64,000 bases of DNA. Origin: Lactifluus volemus. Its lineage: Eukaryota; Basidiomycota; Agaricomycetes; Russulales; Russulaceae. Shown piece after piece: positions 11,337 to 22,505 of the stretch; the first letter of the stretch is position 1, and each line of letters begins with the position of its first letter. A program made the position numbers and the translations under genes. The stretch spans positions 43,594 to 107,593 of the forward strand of contig WTXI01000123.1 of NCBI GenBank assembly GCA_022376515.1. The letters run 5' to 3'. The notes under the pieces are model-generated. The model did no database searches and had not been told where the DNA came from. It saw only the letters and a program-made list of their open reading frames with translations.

Positions 11337-12149
11337 GGGGAGGGTTTGGACACGAGCGCTCTGACACGGTGCCCCCCGTACTACTGGAGGCCCACCCGAG
11401 GAGAACAGGATGACTAAGACAAAACAAAAAGACCGTAAGGCTGGCGTCCAATCTGGCCGAGCTTTTGGCGCAATTTGATGTGAAATTTTTGATGTTAATA
11501 CTGTAACGCCGCGCAAATTCCCAGCCTTCATATTAACATACAGGTTCTTGTTTCCCCGAACTGGTCTGACGGAAACTCGTCCTGTCATTAGCTAAACCGG
11601 GTCCACCCAATTTCGCGCGGCAAAAACAATATGTAGAATAGGATTCTGACGAACAAGAATGAGATGCGATGTTGATGGACAGAAACGTCTCAATGTTACT
11701 GTGGTTGTAATGTGCTCAGACGTGTGTTTTCTTTATCTTGGTCTTTATCCAACTCCAAATTATCATGAGCTTGCACTATGTACGAAGAGAGGACAAATAT
11801 TCAGAACCAACCAGTGGACCTGAACAGAGTGCCTGTGAGGACACCAGTTGCCATACTCCAGATCACCTCATGCTTGCCCCAAAATACGTCGATGATAGAA
11901 TTGATTCTGAGTGGAAGTGGAAATTGTCTAATAGGACTCCGGCGTCGCGTGACGGAGTTAAGGATGATGTTGATTCGTAGCCGCGTATTCGACACTGCCA
12001 GCGGTCTGCTCGCGCCACTGAGGGCCAGGCCTGTAGTTCAGGGCATGTGGTCAAAACAAAAGACAATAAAGTAAATGCAACCGTTAGACATTTGAAAAAG
12101 GTGCGACGGTTGGAGCAACGTGACGTTCCTGGGGCCGTCAGCCGGCCAT

Positions 12150-13009
12150 GATAAGATTAACGGCTCGGAGACTGCCATACTCTCACGGGGTTGGAGTGAC
12201 GACCTTTGCTACGGCACAGGTACTATGTATCTTGGTGGTATGCCATCCATGCTTCTCGCGGTCAATCCCTTCCGCAATTAAATTCTTTTCGCGTTCAACA
12301 AGACCTGTCCAAATTTCACCTTATCATGCCTCCCCGTTCTTGTCGGAACCATTATCGCGTTACGTGTTCAGTTCACTTGGGGTAACTAATAGCTGTTTCC
12401 ATTTACTAGTGGGTGATGGCCCACCTCGAGGCAATCGTCTCTCTGCAGAGTCCTCCCCCTTTATAAATCTGCCCCTTGTAGCTTCCGGTCTTAACTACTC
12501 ATCACCATATATCTCTAGGCTCCGCCTGTCAGCAGTCCCGATCACGGACTCTCGTTGAATCGGTGTCCAATGGGTGCACAGCGAACGAAATGATATAACA
12601 TGCCCATTGAAAATACCTGCTTCATTGCGATGTATCTCTGGGCACTGTAGTACAGTCACAGAAAGTATTTTGTGATCAATCAGAGGCTACGTTTTGTCGA
12701 ACTTAGTTATTCGACTTGGGGTTAAGGCCTTTTAAGGGAGGTGTGGGAGGTTACTTCCACATATAGTACACTGGAAGTTATTTGTATGCGGGTGCGGTTG
12801 TCAATCTTAACGTTGCGAGGAGAGGAGTGTGGGAAAACATTCCCAGCCCGGGACAGTACACGGTTAATCCGCATTCTATTCCGTCATCTGTCAGGAAGCC
12901 AGGGATTATACTAGACGCTAGTGTACACTGTACAGAAGCGAATACTCTGCTTGTTGCAGTGACCAAGAAAATCAACGAACACAACACAATTCGATTCACT
13001 AGATTCCAA
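12150..13009. repeat. Duplicated non-coding stretch (matches 480-1315)
   Basis: From CTCGGAGACTGCCATACTCT to the stop codon of copy E the sequence follows 480-1315 closely, with small indels. No gene is apparent. The stretch TTACTTCCACATATAG near its right end is also seen, in reverse complement, at about 16630 and 24570. Confidence 0.6.
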
Positions 13010-13714
13010 TCATTCCATATCATCCAGCTCAAGCACGATCATCACCTTGACCTTACCAGAGCGACGGCTGCGCCTTACGCGAACCCTGTCGACACGCGAG
13101 TCAGGGTCATGGACGTATCGATTAGCGAGCTGCCTCAGCTCTTCCCCAGCGGGCATTCTGGGGAGTACTGGGTCAGGAATTCTTTGGTAAGGGACTGCTA
13201 CGGTGGGGGGTTGGCCAATAGTGCCATCATTTAGCATCTGCGGCTACGGACCCAGTCAGATGGACTCTGACTGAACCATGCAGAGGGAGAGCAAAATACA
13301 TACATGGGCTAGCGGAGCATAGTACTCTGGCCGGAGTGGACCAGGGACGATGGGGAGATTGAAGGTGTGTTGAGGAGTCCCAGGAGGCGGGAAGTGATGA
13401 GCGACACCTTGGTTGCCTTGATATGCATACTGTGGCTGTTCTCCCGACACCTGGAGAAGCCGTTGTCTGCAATGGAAACATGAAGACAGATAAATAAGCG
13501 ATTTCTTACCGCGGCAGGGGATGAAGGGAAAATTGCACTTGGTACACGCGGATCTGATGAGCGTTGGTGATCGGGAATGCTGACAGGAGGCTGTGCCTAG
13601 AGATATTCAACGATGAGTAGCTGAGAGCGGTGCACTGGCAGAGCAGCTGACCTTAGCAGTCTGCAAAGGGTCAAATTGATGAGGAGCACCAAGAGTGTGG
13701 AATTCAGGCTGCAT
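13010..13714 (-). CDS. Four-exon small-protein family, copy E
   Basis: Intact 174-aa reading with exons 13652-13714, 13510-13596, 13304-13450 and 13010-13237, all phase 0. Same layout and nearly the same protein as copy B: M-Q-P-E-F-H start, PVSIPDHQRSSD in exon 2, PQYAYQGNQGVAHHF in exon 3, and an exon 4 running from MLNDGTIGQPP to KVKVMIVLELDDME. The differences from B are mainly substitutions that leave the frame open, consistent with selection for a protein. Function unknown. Confidence 0.72.
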
Positions 13715-13804
13715 CACAATTTATGAAGGTAGGGAATAGTTTGTAGAGAGATGTATGCGACCTCGGCCCTTGGGGTGCCTCCGTACAAGAGCAGGAAGAC
13801 CTCA

Positions 13805-13812
13805 TTTTATAA
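13805..13812 (-). promoter_or_regulatory. TATA box of family copy E
   Basis: TTATAAAA on the minus strand, about 95 nt before the ATG at 13714, followed upstream by the shared CCTCCCCC and AGCGCTTTG motifs. Confidence 0.55.
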
Positions 13813-13897
13813 GGGGGAGGATGGGACGCAAAGCGCTCAGTCCAGCAAAAGCGGCTAATAGTAGTAGTGACTGGAGGCTAGTAACTAGTAGTAAGCA

Positions 13898-13942
13898 ATC
13901 ACCATGTTTCCTTATTTAACAATCACCATGTTTCCTTATTTA
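13898..13942. repeat. 22-bp tandem duplication
   Basis: CAATCACCATGTTTCCTTAT plus TTA occurs twice in direct succession. It lies just left of the MITE-like element and may be a replication-slippage product. Confidence 0.7.
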
Positions 13943-13976
13943 GTACTTATTGATACCGTCATACACGGGTCAGATA

Positions 13977-14264
13977 CTAACCCTCCCCCCCTACCGGATC
14001 ACCCCAAATTTCTGGCCCATTCCTCGCTCAATCACCACAATTTTTCGCCTACAGTATCTAGTACCATGTGTTATCATATTCCATAAATGTTTTTGGTAGA
14101 AGTCGTAGTGTGTGGTGAAATAAAATACAGTGTGTTTGTCACGCCTGCCTGTGTCGGAGTTTACAATATTTCCAAAATCGGATGCTTAGCGCTCGCAACA
14201 GCCAATCAGAGTCTGAAGAATGGCATGTGACATTGCGTGACTGATCCGGTAGGGGGAGGGTTAG
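13977..14264. mobile_element. MITE-like element with terminal inverted repeats
   Basis: A 288-bp element. The left end reads CTAACCCTCC, then a C run, then CTACCGGATCA; the right end is its inverse (TGATCCGGTAGGGGGAGGGTTAG), with two C/G fewer in the run. Both ends are flanked by TA (13975-13976 and 14265-14266), the target duplication of Tc1/mariner transposons. The interior has no coding capacity. It sits within the flank of the UAP1 block, where copy 1 (near 2225-2245) lacks it. Confidence 0.7.
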
Positions 14265-14639
14265 TAGTTGGATGTGCTTTTGGAGCGCCGTAAGGAGCCG
14301 TATCACTGGCAGCGGCTTTCCTGAAAAATTCTCACACTGCTTGGGCAGGCCCTGGGCTCACCGGCTCATTGTGAACCACAATTCGATGACCCCCCCTCAT
14401 CATCTTTCCATGAGGTCATCTCTGCCTGACTCACGCGCAATAGATGCAACCTAAATCACACACTCTCAGTACCTCCTCATCAACATTGATCAGGACTTCT
14501 GACAAGAGGTGAAGTCCCGAGGCTTGCAAAGGGCAGAGCTGACCTCGGCACTCTGCACACTCATCAGATGAGTGCCCATCCTGGGTAGATCTGCGCCCAA
14601 TGGATGCCACGATATCGGTCTCCCATCACACAAACCTCT

Positions 14640-15557
14640 AGGCAGAACGTATCGCGCGCTTGCAACATGTCGCGCAGGAGAAGGCGCAAGCCCGCGGTTC
14701 CGTCGTCGTGCCGTGGTACATTATGACGAGCTGACCGACACAACTGGCGACTGAGAATTTTTTCAAAGCGAATGCATACTTTGGGCTCAGGCCCGAAAAA
14801 TTCATCTTTTTTGAACAAGGTGCGTGTTCCTTTGGTTGAAAAAGATCATTCACCGCTAATAACACACTCATGCGTGTATGTGTAGGAACACCTCCATGTC
14901 TCGCAATGGATGGCAAAGTCCTATTAGAGACAAACAATTATATCGTCCGCGTGACCGACCCCATCTTTGTCGGTTATGGCATCAGCAAGCACGCCGGCTG
15001 TGCCGCCAAGGTAGTCCCCAAAGCCTACCTTACAGAATCCGTCGGCGTCGTCACGCCAAATTCAGTGTGGTCGAATGCACTGAGATCTCCGCCGCGCGAG
15101 CCGAGGCGCCCGACACCAAGACGGGCGAGCTACTCTTCCGCGCGGGCAACATCGTGTACCACTTTTACACCACCACTCGCCAGAATACGTCACGAAGGGC
15201 GACAGCTCAATCTCGATGTCCTCTCGTACCGTCGCGCCAGCCGCTTCGAGGAAACGACGATGCGGCGCGAGCAGGTCACGATCGTGACCGTGACGGCTCA
15301 TCTCGGCATTATGTTCTTCAACGGCGAAAACTCGTCCGCACGCGCCTTCGAGCAAGGTGAAGCGCGTCATGTACGGAAAGACGTCAAAGACGAACATCTC
15401 GAGTTTCATCCCGTTCGGCTTGGTCAGCTTGATTGGTGTACCATCTAGCGGGGGCCATGTGCAGGATCTTCTTGCGAGCGATGTGAAAGGTGAGGTTGTC
15501 CCCGAACGAGGCGACGCCCCGCAAAAACGCGTCTGGCGCCTGTCAAGGGATATCGAC
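14640..15557 (+). pseudogene. UAP1 pseudogene 2, with internal inversion
   Basis: Starts like pseudogene 1, at the codons for A-E-R-I-A-R-L-Q, and keeps the intron (about 14821-14884). Part of exon 2 is deleted after the codons for K-V-L-L-E-T. From about 15177 to 15531 the sequence is reversed: the minus strand reads M-K-L-E-M-F-V-F-D-V-F-P, then FLEAAGATVRE and IEIELSPFVTYSGE. Orientation returns at CTGGCGCCTGTCAAGG and runs into segment X at the same point as in the other pseudogenes. Confidence 0.85.
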
Positions 15558-16221
15558 GGTCAACCTGCGCCTAATTTCAATCGAGACCAACCAGTGACTG
15601 AGACCACCATGTGGGGAGATCCGCAAGCCACGATCGACTTTGGCAAATCAGTGGAGCCCGTCCAGGTCAAGCCCAAGGCGTGCATAAACACATTGCACGT
15701 GCCTATTCCATTCGCGCGCCTATTTCATTCACCCCGGGCCGCCTGGTCAGTTCACTTGCCCGAATTCAGTAGGCCGAGTTTACGCCTTGGCCTTCTTCAA
15801 CTCCATGTGCGGCCACTCGAACCTCTCTCTTTAAACTCTAGTGTAGTCACTATAGATGACGAGGTGATCGACGTGTCGTGGAGTTTCCCCCCTGATGCTC
15901 ACGGTGTGGCCGAGTTGTGCACCGCTGCCATGCGTTGCGCCTGTGGATGTGCGAGTGTGCCTCTCTTAGCTGGGCAGAAAAGTGTCTATAGAGTAAGCTT
16001 CATCGTTTGTCATTTGTGTACTTTCCCTATATTCTTATGTAGTTCTTACGGCATTGTGGGAAACTTTCTATCTCGTTGGTCAGAAGTAGCTGTGATTCGT
16101 TGATCTGCACAGGTCCACGACGTCAGCCGGAAGTCCCCGATCTACACACACTCTGTATTACACAACAATCACGCTTCAAGTTGGTAACACAATTCAAAGT
16201 CGGTTCACGAGGACAATTATT
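15558..16221 (+). repeat. Segment X, copy 3
   Basis: Best-preserved reading of X: DIDGQPAPNF, then TTMWGDPQATIDFGKSVEPV. A later part reads PLSLNSSVVTIDDEVIDVSW. Comparison among copies suggests exons broken by introns. No family recognised. Confidence 0.5.
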
Positions 16222-16520
16222 CCACCCCGTCCAGCTCAAGCAAAATCATCACCTTGACCTTACCAGACTCTCCTCTGTCTGCGTCGTTGGGGCGACAGTC
16301 ATGTTTTGGAGTGCAAAGCGATGTGAGATGAAGCGGCGGCTGCGCCTTGCACGAACCCTGTCGACATGCGAGTCAGGGTCAAGAAGGTATCGACTAGCAA
16401 GTTGTCTGAGCTCTTCCTCGGCAGATATTCCAGGAGGTACTGGGCCAGGAAGAGACGGACAAAGGGGAATGATCGGACCGGCAAAAGGAGGGTGGTATTC
16501 CCACGGGGGTCCAGTCATTT
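16222..16520 (-). pseudogene. Family relic F (exon 4 only)
   Basis: The minus strand reads PGPVPPGISAEEELRQLASR and RYLLDPDSHVDRVRARRSRR, typical family exon 4. A foreign stretch of about 65 bp (roughly 16266-16332) then replaces the SGKVKVMI end, and family sequence resumes beyond it in another context. No exons 1-3 are found upstream on this strand. Confidence 0.7.
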
Positions 16521-16925
16521 AATCGAGATCAGTTTGCTCTTTTGGGCAAGAGAAATCTTTCCATACCTCCTCCGTCAATTTGTCAACGTTGAAATTCAAA
16601 TGTGAACTCTAAATAAGGGCCTAGTACTCTATGTGGAAGTACGACATATGTGACCTCTTGACCTCTTAACCCTAAGTCAATCAATTGTGTGACAATTGTG
16701 TCCTTGAAACGCATTGCTTTACACCCAACAGCAGCTGAGGGTCGGTACAGTTGTAGGAGGACGCTGGCACGAGCACAGCGAATCATCTGCTGCTGCGCAT
16801 AGCGTATGAGCATTATTGATCGTGGGGTTCGTTGAGTGTGCAATCAGTACGGTGCGGATCATTTGCTTAGCGGGTGAACGCAGTGAAAGGTTAATCCGCA
16901 CATATACATTCTTTATTCCATCATC
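16500..16925. repeat. Repeat shared with 24415-24720
   Basis: The stretch from AATCGAGATCAGTTTGC through GTACTCTATGTGGAAGTACG to the TCCTTGAAACGCA region recurs at about 24440-24665. Part of it is the reverse complement of the sequence beyond the 3' ends of copies B and E (TTACTTCCACATATAG). No gene seen. Confidence 0.5.
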
Positions 16926-17028
16926 AGCCAGGAAGCCAGTCAACATAGACGCTAGTGTACACGGGCTAATACTCTGCTTGGTGCAGTGACCAACAAACAC
17001 AACACGACTTGGTTCACTAGATTTCCAA

Positions 17029-17727
17029 TCATTCCATATCATCCAGCTCAAGCAAGATCATTACCTTGACCTTACCAGAGCGGCGGCTGCGCCTTACGCG
17101 GACCTTGTCGATACGCGAGTCACGATCATGAAGGTATCGACTAGCGAGCTGCCTGAGCTCTTCCCCAGCGGACATTCCGGGGAGTACTTGGCCAGGAATT
17201 CCTTGAGAAGGGCCTGCTACGTTGGGGGGTTGGCCAATAGTGTCATCATTTAGAATCTGCGGCTACGGATCCAGTCAGATGGACTGTGACTGCACCATGC
17301 AGAGGGAGAGAAAAATACATACGTAGGCCAGCGGAGCATAGTACTCAGGCCGGACTGGACCAGGGATGATGGGGGGATAGAAGGTGTGTTGAGCAGTACC
17401 AGGAGGTGGGAAGCGGTGAGCGACACTCTGGTTGCCTTGATATGCATACTGTTGTCCCAACCCCTGGAGGAGCCGTTGTCCGCAACGGAAACATGAAGGT
17501 CGATAAATTAGTGATGACGTACTGCAACAGGGGATGACGTGAAAGTTGCGCTTGGTACACGCGCATCTGATGAGTATTGGTGATCAGGAAAGCTGACAGG
17601 ACTATTTGCCTAGAGATATTCAGCGATGAGTAGCTGAGAGCGGTGAACGGGCAAAGCAGCTGACCTGAGCAGTCTGCAAAGGGTCAAATTGATGAGGGGT
17701 ACCGAGAGTGTGGAATTCACGCTGCAT
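17029..17727 (-). CDS. Four-exon small-protein family, copy G
   Basis: Intact 172-aa reading: exons 17665-17727, 17523-17609, 17323-17463 and 17029-17256, all phase 0. Exon 1 gives MQREFHTLGTPHQFDPLQTA; exon 3 is two codons shorter than in B and E (GLGQQYAYQGNQ onward); exon 4 opens I-L-N-D-D-T-I-G and ends KVKVMILLELDDME. Exon 4 has no internal ATG at its start, so it is open only when spliced, which supports the four-exon model. Function unknown. Confidence 0.7.
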
Positions 17728-17811
17728 CACGATTTAGGAAGGTAGGGAGTAGTTTGTAGGTAGATATATGCCTCTGCCGGGGTGCCTGCATACAAGAGCA
17801 GGAAGAGCTCA

Positions 17812-17820
17812 TTTTATAAG
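17812..17820 (-). promoter_or_regulatory. TATA box of family copy G
   Basis: CTTATAAAA on the minus strand about 90 nt before the ATG at 17727, beside the shared GAGCTC motif. Confidence 0.55.
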
Positions 17821-19287
17821 GGGGAGGTAGATAGCAAGTAGCGTCGCGGGTTGGTCGGATAAAGCCGCAAGTGACATAATCAAATACAATCCTCTCGGCG
17901 CCGGCCTGCCGGAGCGTTACTCTGCTTTGGGAGGCGCCGGGGACACACACGCCGGAGTAATTCGGACAACCGTCTATGATGATGTATATCGGTCCCTGTC
18001 CGGGAAGCTCCAGCATTTCCTTTCAATTCTGTATAAGTGCCCGGGCTATTGAGGACAACTACTGTATGTGCCAGTGATGACCGATAATCATTCCTCCACG
18101 AGGTCCTCTCTCCCTAACTCACGCGCAACAGATGCAACGTAAATTACACACTCTCAGTACCTCCTCTTCAAAGTCGATCAGGACTTCTGACAAGAGGTCG
18201 GGACCCGAGACTGCAAAGGGCAGAGGTCACCTCGGCAGTCCGGACACTCATCAGATAAGTGCCCAACGCGTTACTCCAGTTTTAACCACCTCCCCAACAT
18301 GCGAACCATATTAGGTACGATGACCCTTTAACGCAGGGTTGTTGCTAATCTGAACAATTCACATACACCTTATCGAGCGGTTAATAGCCCCATTTCGGTG
18401 GCGCACCGCTGCCATCCTCGCAGGGACTCCTGGCATTTCGGACTTTTTTTTTAGAGTTCAGAGCTCAGATAACGTACTGATTTAAGGTTTGCATGAAACT
18501 GGTGTAGTCACTCAAGAACTCAAGTACTCAAGTGTGGGTGGATACGTGTGAGAACTCTTTTTGATCCTTTGTGATCTTCCCATCCATACATGGAGGTGTA
18601 TTTGCCGCGGTTCATGTTTTCTTTCCAGGTCGTTCAACATTGACGAGGAACACCAATTGAATGTAATTCCTGTAGATAGATGACCTGTAGACGCTACCAC
18701 ACCTCAGGTCAAACTTGCTTGAGTGAGGGTCAGCACTCAGAATGAACTACCCTTCAACTGTCGTCTGGAGTAGGGCATTCCTTTGGACTGACGGGAACAA
18801 TATCTCAGCGGTGTTTTATCCCTGTCGCTCAACGAGATACCAGCGACGTTGACGGTTGAAATCGCTGCAGACACTATGCATGAGTAAACGAGAAGCTGTC
18901 CAATGTCCACCCAACGTTTTTTTGACTGAGCGGTAGTAGTAAATATTAGCCTACTAGATATAGCGACAGCAAGCTGTATCAAACACCCTGCCAGTGCATG
19001 TGGCCATGGGGTCGGGTCCTCAAGGCATGTGCGCAGCGTTTCGAGATGCAAAAGGTTGTCGAATCGCCGCCATCCCATGATGGGATCAAGGTAGCAGTAC
19101 AACCGTGACGGTGATGAGAAACGCGGCCACAGCCCAACAGCTTCAATGCCTTCAGTTCCTGAAGCGGAAGAAGCGGCGCGCTGAGAGCGCTGGGGAACCG
19201 TGACGGCGTTCTCCGACCGGATTGATCTCATGATTGATCTGACTTCTAGGCAGCCAGCACCTTAACTACCACCCTACTTTTTCAATC
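17821..19287. other. UAP1-block 5' flank, no gene seen
   Basis: From about 18100 the sequence follows the flank found upstream of the functional UAP1: 18105-18260 resembles 24975-25130, and 18720-19260 resembles 25410-25985, with indels. It probably carries a dead UAP1 promoter. The part 17830-18060 is unique and shows no gene. Confidence 0.45.
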
Positions 19288-20934
19288 ATGTCTACTGTTA
19301 GTGTTATATCTCCGACATCAGCTGAGTTTCAACCTTAGCTCGTCATCCACCATGTTCACATTCCATCCACCCTCATTGCATCATAGATTAGCCAAACTAC
19401 ATAGACAGTTTGTACCTACACTACAAGTACATACAGTCCCACACACTATCTCTAGGTGTATAAATAGTTGTTGTGTAGCAGATCAATAAAAATAAGCTCC
19501 CTTACCCATTTCGCGTCCGAGCGTCTGAGTTCGAATTTCCCGCAAGATCTACCGACGCTCTTCGTTCACGCTATGAAGCAGCCGGCCAAGGCCATCTCTT
19601 TACCTTCTGGCAACAACTCTCCGAAACCGAACAGACAGCACTCGCCGCCCAACTAGAAGCGATCGATATCGAGCGCCTAAATCGCGTATACACCAAAGCG
19701 GTCTCTGCAGAGCGGGAACTCGCTACCAAGGAAGAGGTGATCGAACCTCTACCGCAAGATGCGAGTGACAGAGTCACGCCGGAGTCGTCGTCGAGGGAGG
19801 CAGAATGGCGCGCAACGGGCTTGGCTGCCATCGCGCGGGGCGAGGTTGGTGTGCTCCTCATGGCTGGCGGACAGGGCACTCGTCTGGGCAGTTCTGCGCC
19901 TAAAGGGTGCTACGATATCGGTCTCCCATCACACAAACCTCTATTCCAGTATCAGGCGGAACGTATCGCGCGCTTGCAACAAGTCGCGCAGGAGGAGGAG
20001 CACAAGCCCGCGGGCTCTGTCGTCGTACCGTGGTACATCATGACGAGCGGACCGACACAACTGGCGACTGAGGAATTTTTCAAAGCGAATGGATACTTTG
20101 GGCTCAGATCGGAAAATGTCATCTTTTTTGAACAGGTGCGTGTTCCCTGGTTGAAAGATCATCCACCACTAATAATACGTCTCATGCGTGTATGTGTAGG
20201 AACACTTCCATGTCTCACAACAGATAGCAAAGTCCTATTAGAGATAAAATCACGTATTGCCGTCACGCCGGACGGCAATGGTGGTCTTTACACCGCCCTG
20301 CGCACACCTCGGTCGCCGCCAATTATATCGTCCGCGTGACCGACGCCGTCTTTGTCGATTATGGAATCAGCAAGCAAGCCGGCTGTGCCGCCAAAAGTAA
20401 TTACCAAAAGCCTACCCTACCGAATCCGTCGGCGTCGTCGCTCGACGCAGCTCCAAATTCAGCGTGGTCGGATATTCCGAGATATCCGCAGCGCAAGCCG
20501 AGGCGCGCGACACCAAGACGCGCGAGCTGCTCTTCCGCGCGGGCAACATCGCGAACCACTTTTACATCATCGCGTTTTTGCGAGGCGTCGCCTCGTTCGG
20601 GGACGACCTCGTCGCTCGCCAGAAGAACCCGCACATGGCCCTGCTAGATGGTACACCAGTCAAGCTGACCAAGCCGAACGGCATGAAACTTCGAGATGTT
20701 CATCTTTGACGTCTTTGCGTACATGCCGTGCTCGAAGTCGCGGGTACGGACAAGTTTTCGCCGTTGAAGAACGCGCATGATGCCGAGACGAGCCGTCACG
20801 GTCACGACCGTGATCTGCTCGCATCGTCGCTTCCTCGAAGCTGCTGGCACGACGGTACGAGAGGGCATCGAGATTGAGCTGACGCCCTTCGTGAGGTATT
20901 CTGGCGAAGGTCTGGCGCCTGTCAAGGGATATCG
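19288..20934 (+). pseudogene. UAP1 pseudogene 3, split by an LTR-like insertion
   Basis: The most complete dead copy. The old start (ATGTCTAC at 19288) is separated from the rest of exon 1 (from 19553, T-D-A-L-R-S-R-Y-E-A) by a 252-bp insertion. Exon 1 is then open through the Gly-rich loop (MAGGQGTRLG) to the intron (about 20136-20199). In exon 2 the region after GLYTALRT is deleted and several indels shift the frame. It ends at the shared break into segment X. Confidence 0.88.
19296..19547. mobile_element. Solo-LTR-like insertion
   Basis: A 252-bp sequence starting TGTTAGTGTTATATC, with TATAAATAG near its middle-right and AATAAAAATAA further on, as in an LTR promoter and polyadenylation signal. 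The 5-bp direct repeat TCTAC flanks it (19291-19295 and 19548-19552). Removing it and one repeat restores the UAP1 start region. The right end reads CCCGCAAGA rather than a clear CA, so that boundary may be off by a few bases. Confidence 0.6.
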
Positions 20935-21630
20935 ACGGTCAACCTGCGTCTAATTTTAATCGAGATCAACCAGTGACTGAGACCACTGATCCGCAAACCA
21001 CGATCGACTTTGGCAAATCAGTGGAACCCGTCCAGGTCAAGTCCAAGGTGCGCATAACACATCCTTTGCGCGCGCCTATTCCATTCCCTCGGGCCGCTTG
21101 TTCCGTTCACTTGCCCGATTTCAATATCCACTCGTAGGCCGAGTTTACGCCCTGGCCTTCTTCATCTCCATTGTGCTGCTACTCGAACCTCTCTCTTTAA
21201 ACTCTAGCGTAGTCTCTATAGACGATGAGGTGATCGACGTGTCGTGGTGATTCCCCCCTGATGCTCACTGTGTGGCCGTGTTCTGCACCGCTGCCGTGGG
21301 TTGCGCCTGTGGATGTGCGAGTGTGCCTCTCTTGGCTGGGCACAGGCGCAAGACTAAGTGTCTATAGAGTAAGTTTCATCGTTTGTCATTTGTAGTAGTT
21401 CTTACGGCGTTTCTTATATTTCATTTTTTGGCGGAAGGCATTGGGGGAAACTTTCCATCATGTTTTGGTCAGAAGTAGCTGTGATTCGTTGATCTGCACA
21501 GGCTCACAACATGCATTCTTTATTCGATCATGACGCAGGCCCGGAAGCCCGCAATCTACACACACTTTGTATTACACGACAAACACGCTTCGAGTTGGCA
21601 ACACAATTCCAAGTCGGTTCACGAGGACAA
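20935..21630 (+). repeat. Segment X, copy 4
   Basis: Begins ATATCGACGGTCAACC directly after the UAP1 break and follows copy 1 (3469-4181) closely, down to the GATCATGACGCAGGCCC stretch next to the converging family gene. Frames are broken. The copy 1/copy 4 similarity continues into copy H and the F-box fusion, showing that X and the family gene were duplicated together. Confidence 0.6.
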
Positions 21631-22406
21631 TTAATCTACCTCGTCCAGCTCAAGTAAGATCATCACCTTGACCTTACCAGAGCGGCGGCTGCGCCTTACC
21701 TGAACCCTGTCGACATGCGAGTCAGGGTCACGAAGGTATCGACTAGCAAGTTGTCTGAGCTCTTCCTCGGCAGACATTCCAGGAGGTACTGTGCCAGGAA
21801 GTCCTCGAAAGAGGATCGCTACGTTGGACGGTTGATGTGCACCGCAGATAGAGACACCATTCGGTATCTCCTGTGGCTACGGACCCAGTCAGATGGACTC
21901 TGAACGAAGAGAGAATAAGCTCGTACATGGTCCGGTGGAGTATAGTACTCTGGCTGAGGTAAACCAGGGGCGATGGAGGAATCATAGGTGTTTTGAGTAG
22001 CTCCAGCGCCTTGGTGAACAATAATCTGGTTGCTTTGATATGCATACGGTGGTTGAGACTTGGAAGAAGCTGTAATCAGCGAGGGAAGCATCGAGGGGGA
22101 TAAATAAACACAACTCACTGAAACTTGAGATGAAGGTTCATCATACCCCACATTAGTGGTGTATTGGGAAGGTGTTGGGTAACCTGGATGGCTCATTGTG
22201 GAGTAGGGACCAGCAAACGCTGCACCTAGTACACGCTGATCTGGCAAGAGTTCGGTATCGGGACCACGGACAGGAAGTAGTGCCTAGAGATATATGACGA
22301 TCATTAGCTGAATCAAGAGGCTGCAGCGTAGAGAGATGACCTCGGCGGTGTGCAAAGAATTATATTGATAAGGGGGGGTACTGAGAGCATGTGATGCACG
22401 TTGCAT
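21631..22406 (-). CDS. Four-exon small-protein family, copy H
   Basis: Intact 199-aa reading: exons 22341-22406, 22119-22283, 21927-22058 and 21631-21867, all phase 0. Exon 2 holds AAFAGPYSTMSHPGYPTP and exon 3 PPYAYQSNQIIVHQGAG. Exon 4 starts IPNGVSI and ends SGKVKVMILLELDEVD. Exons 2-4 are very close to the family part of the F-box fusion at 4182-4800, so H or a close relative was probably the fusion donor. Function unknown. Confidence 0.7.
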
Positions 22407-22495
22407 GGTGCGGACCACGATTTACGAAGACGGAGAGTTGTTTGCAGAGAGATGGTTTCCTTGAGGTGGGTCATCGAAAGGGTGGAAAGTCCACA

Positions 22496-22505
22496 TTTTA
22501 TATAA
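22496..22505 (-). promoter_or_regulatory. TATA box of family copy H
   Basis: TTATATAAAA on the minus strand about 95 nt before the ATG at 22406. Confidence 0.55.

Larger units (their letters stand above)
11061..13850. repeat. Direct duplication, right copy (matches 1-2100)
   Basis: Counterpart of 1-2100, containing the 5' half of copy D and all of copy E. The extra DNA at about 11560-12150 has no match on the left and no recognisable gene; it may be an insertion here or a deletion on the left. Confidence 0.7.
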
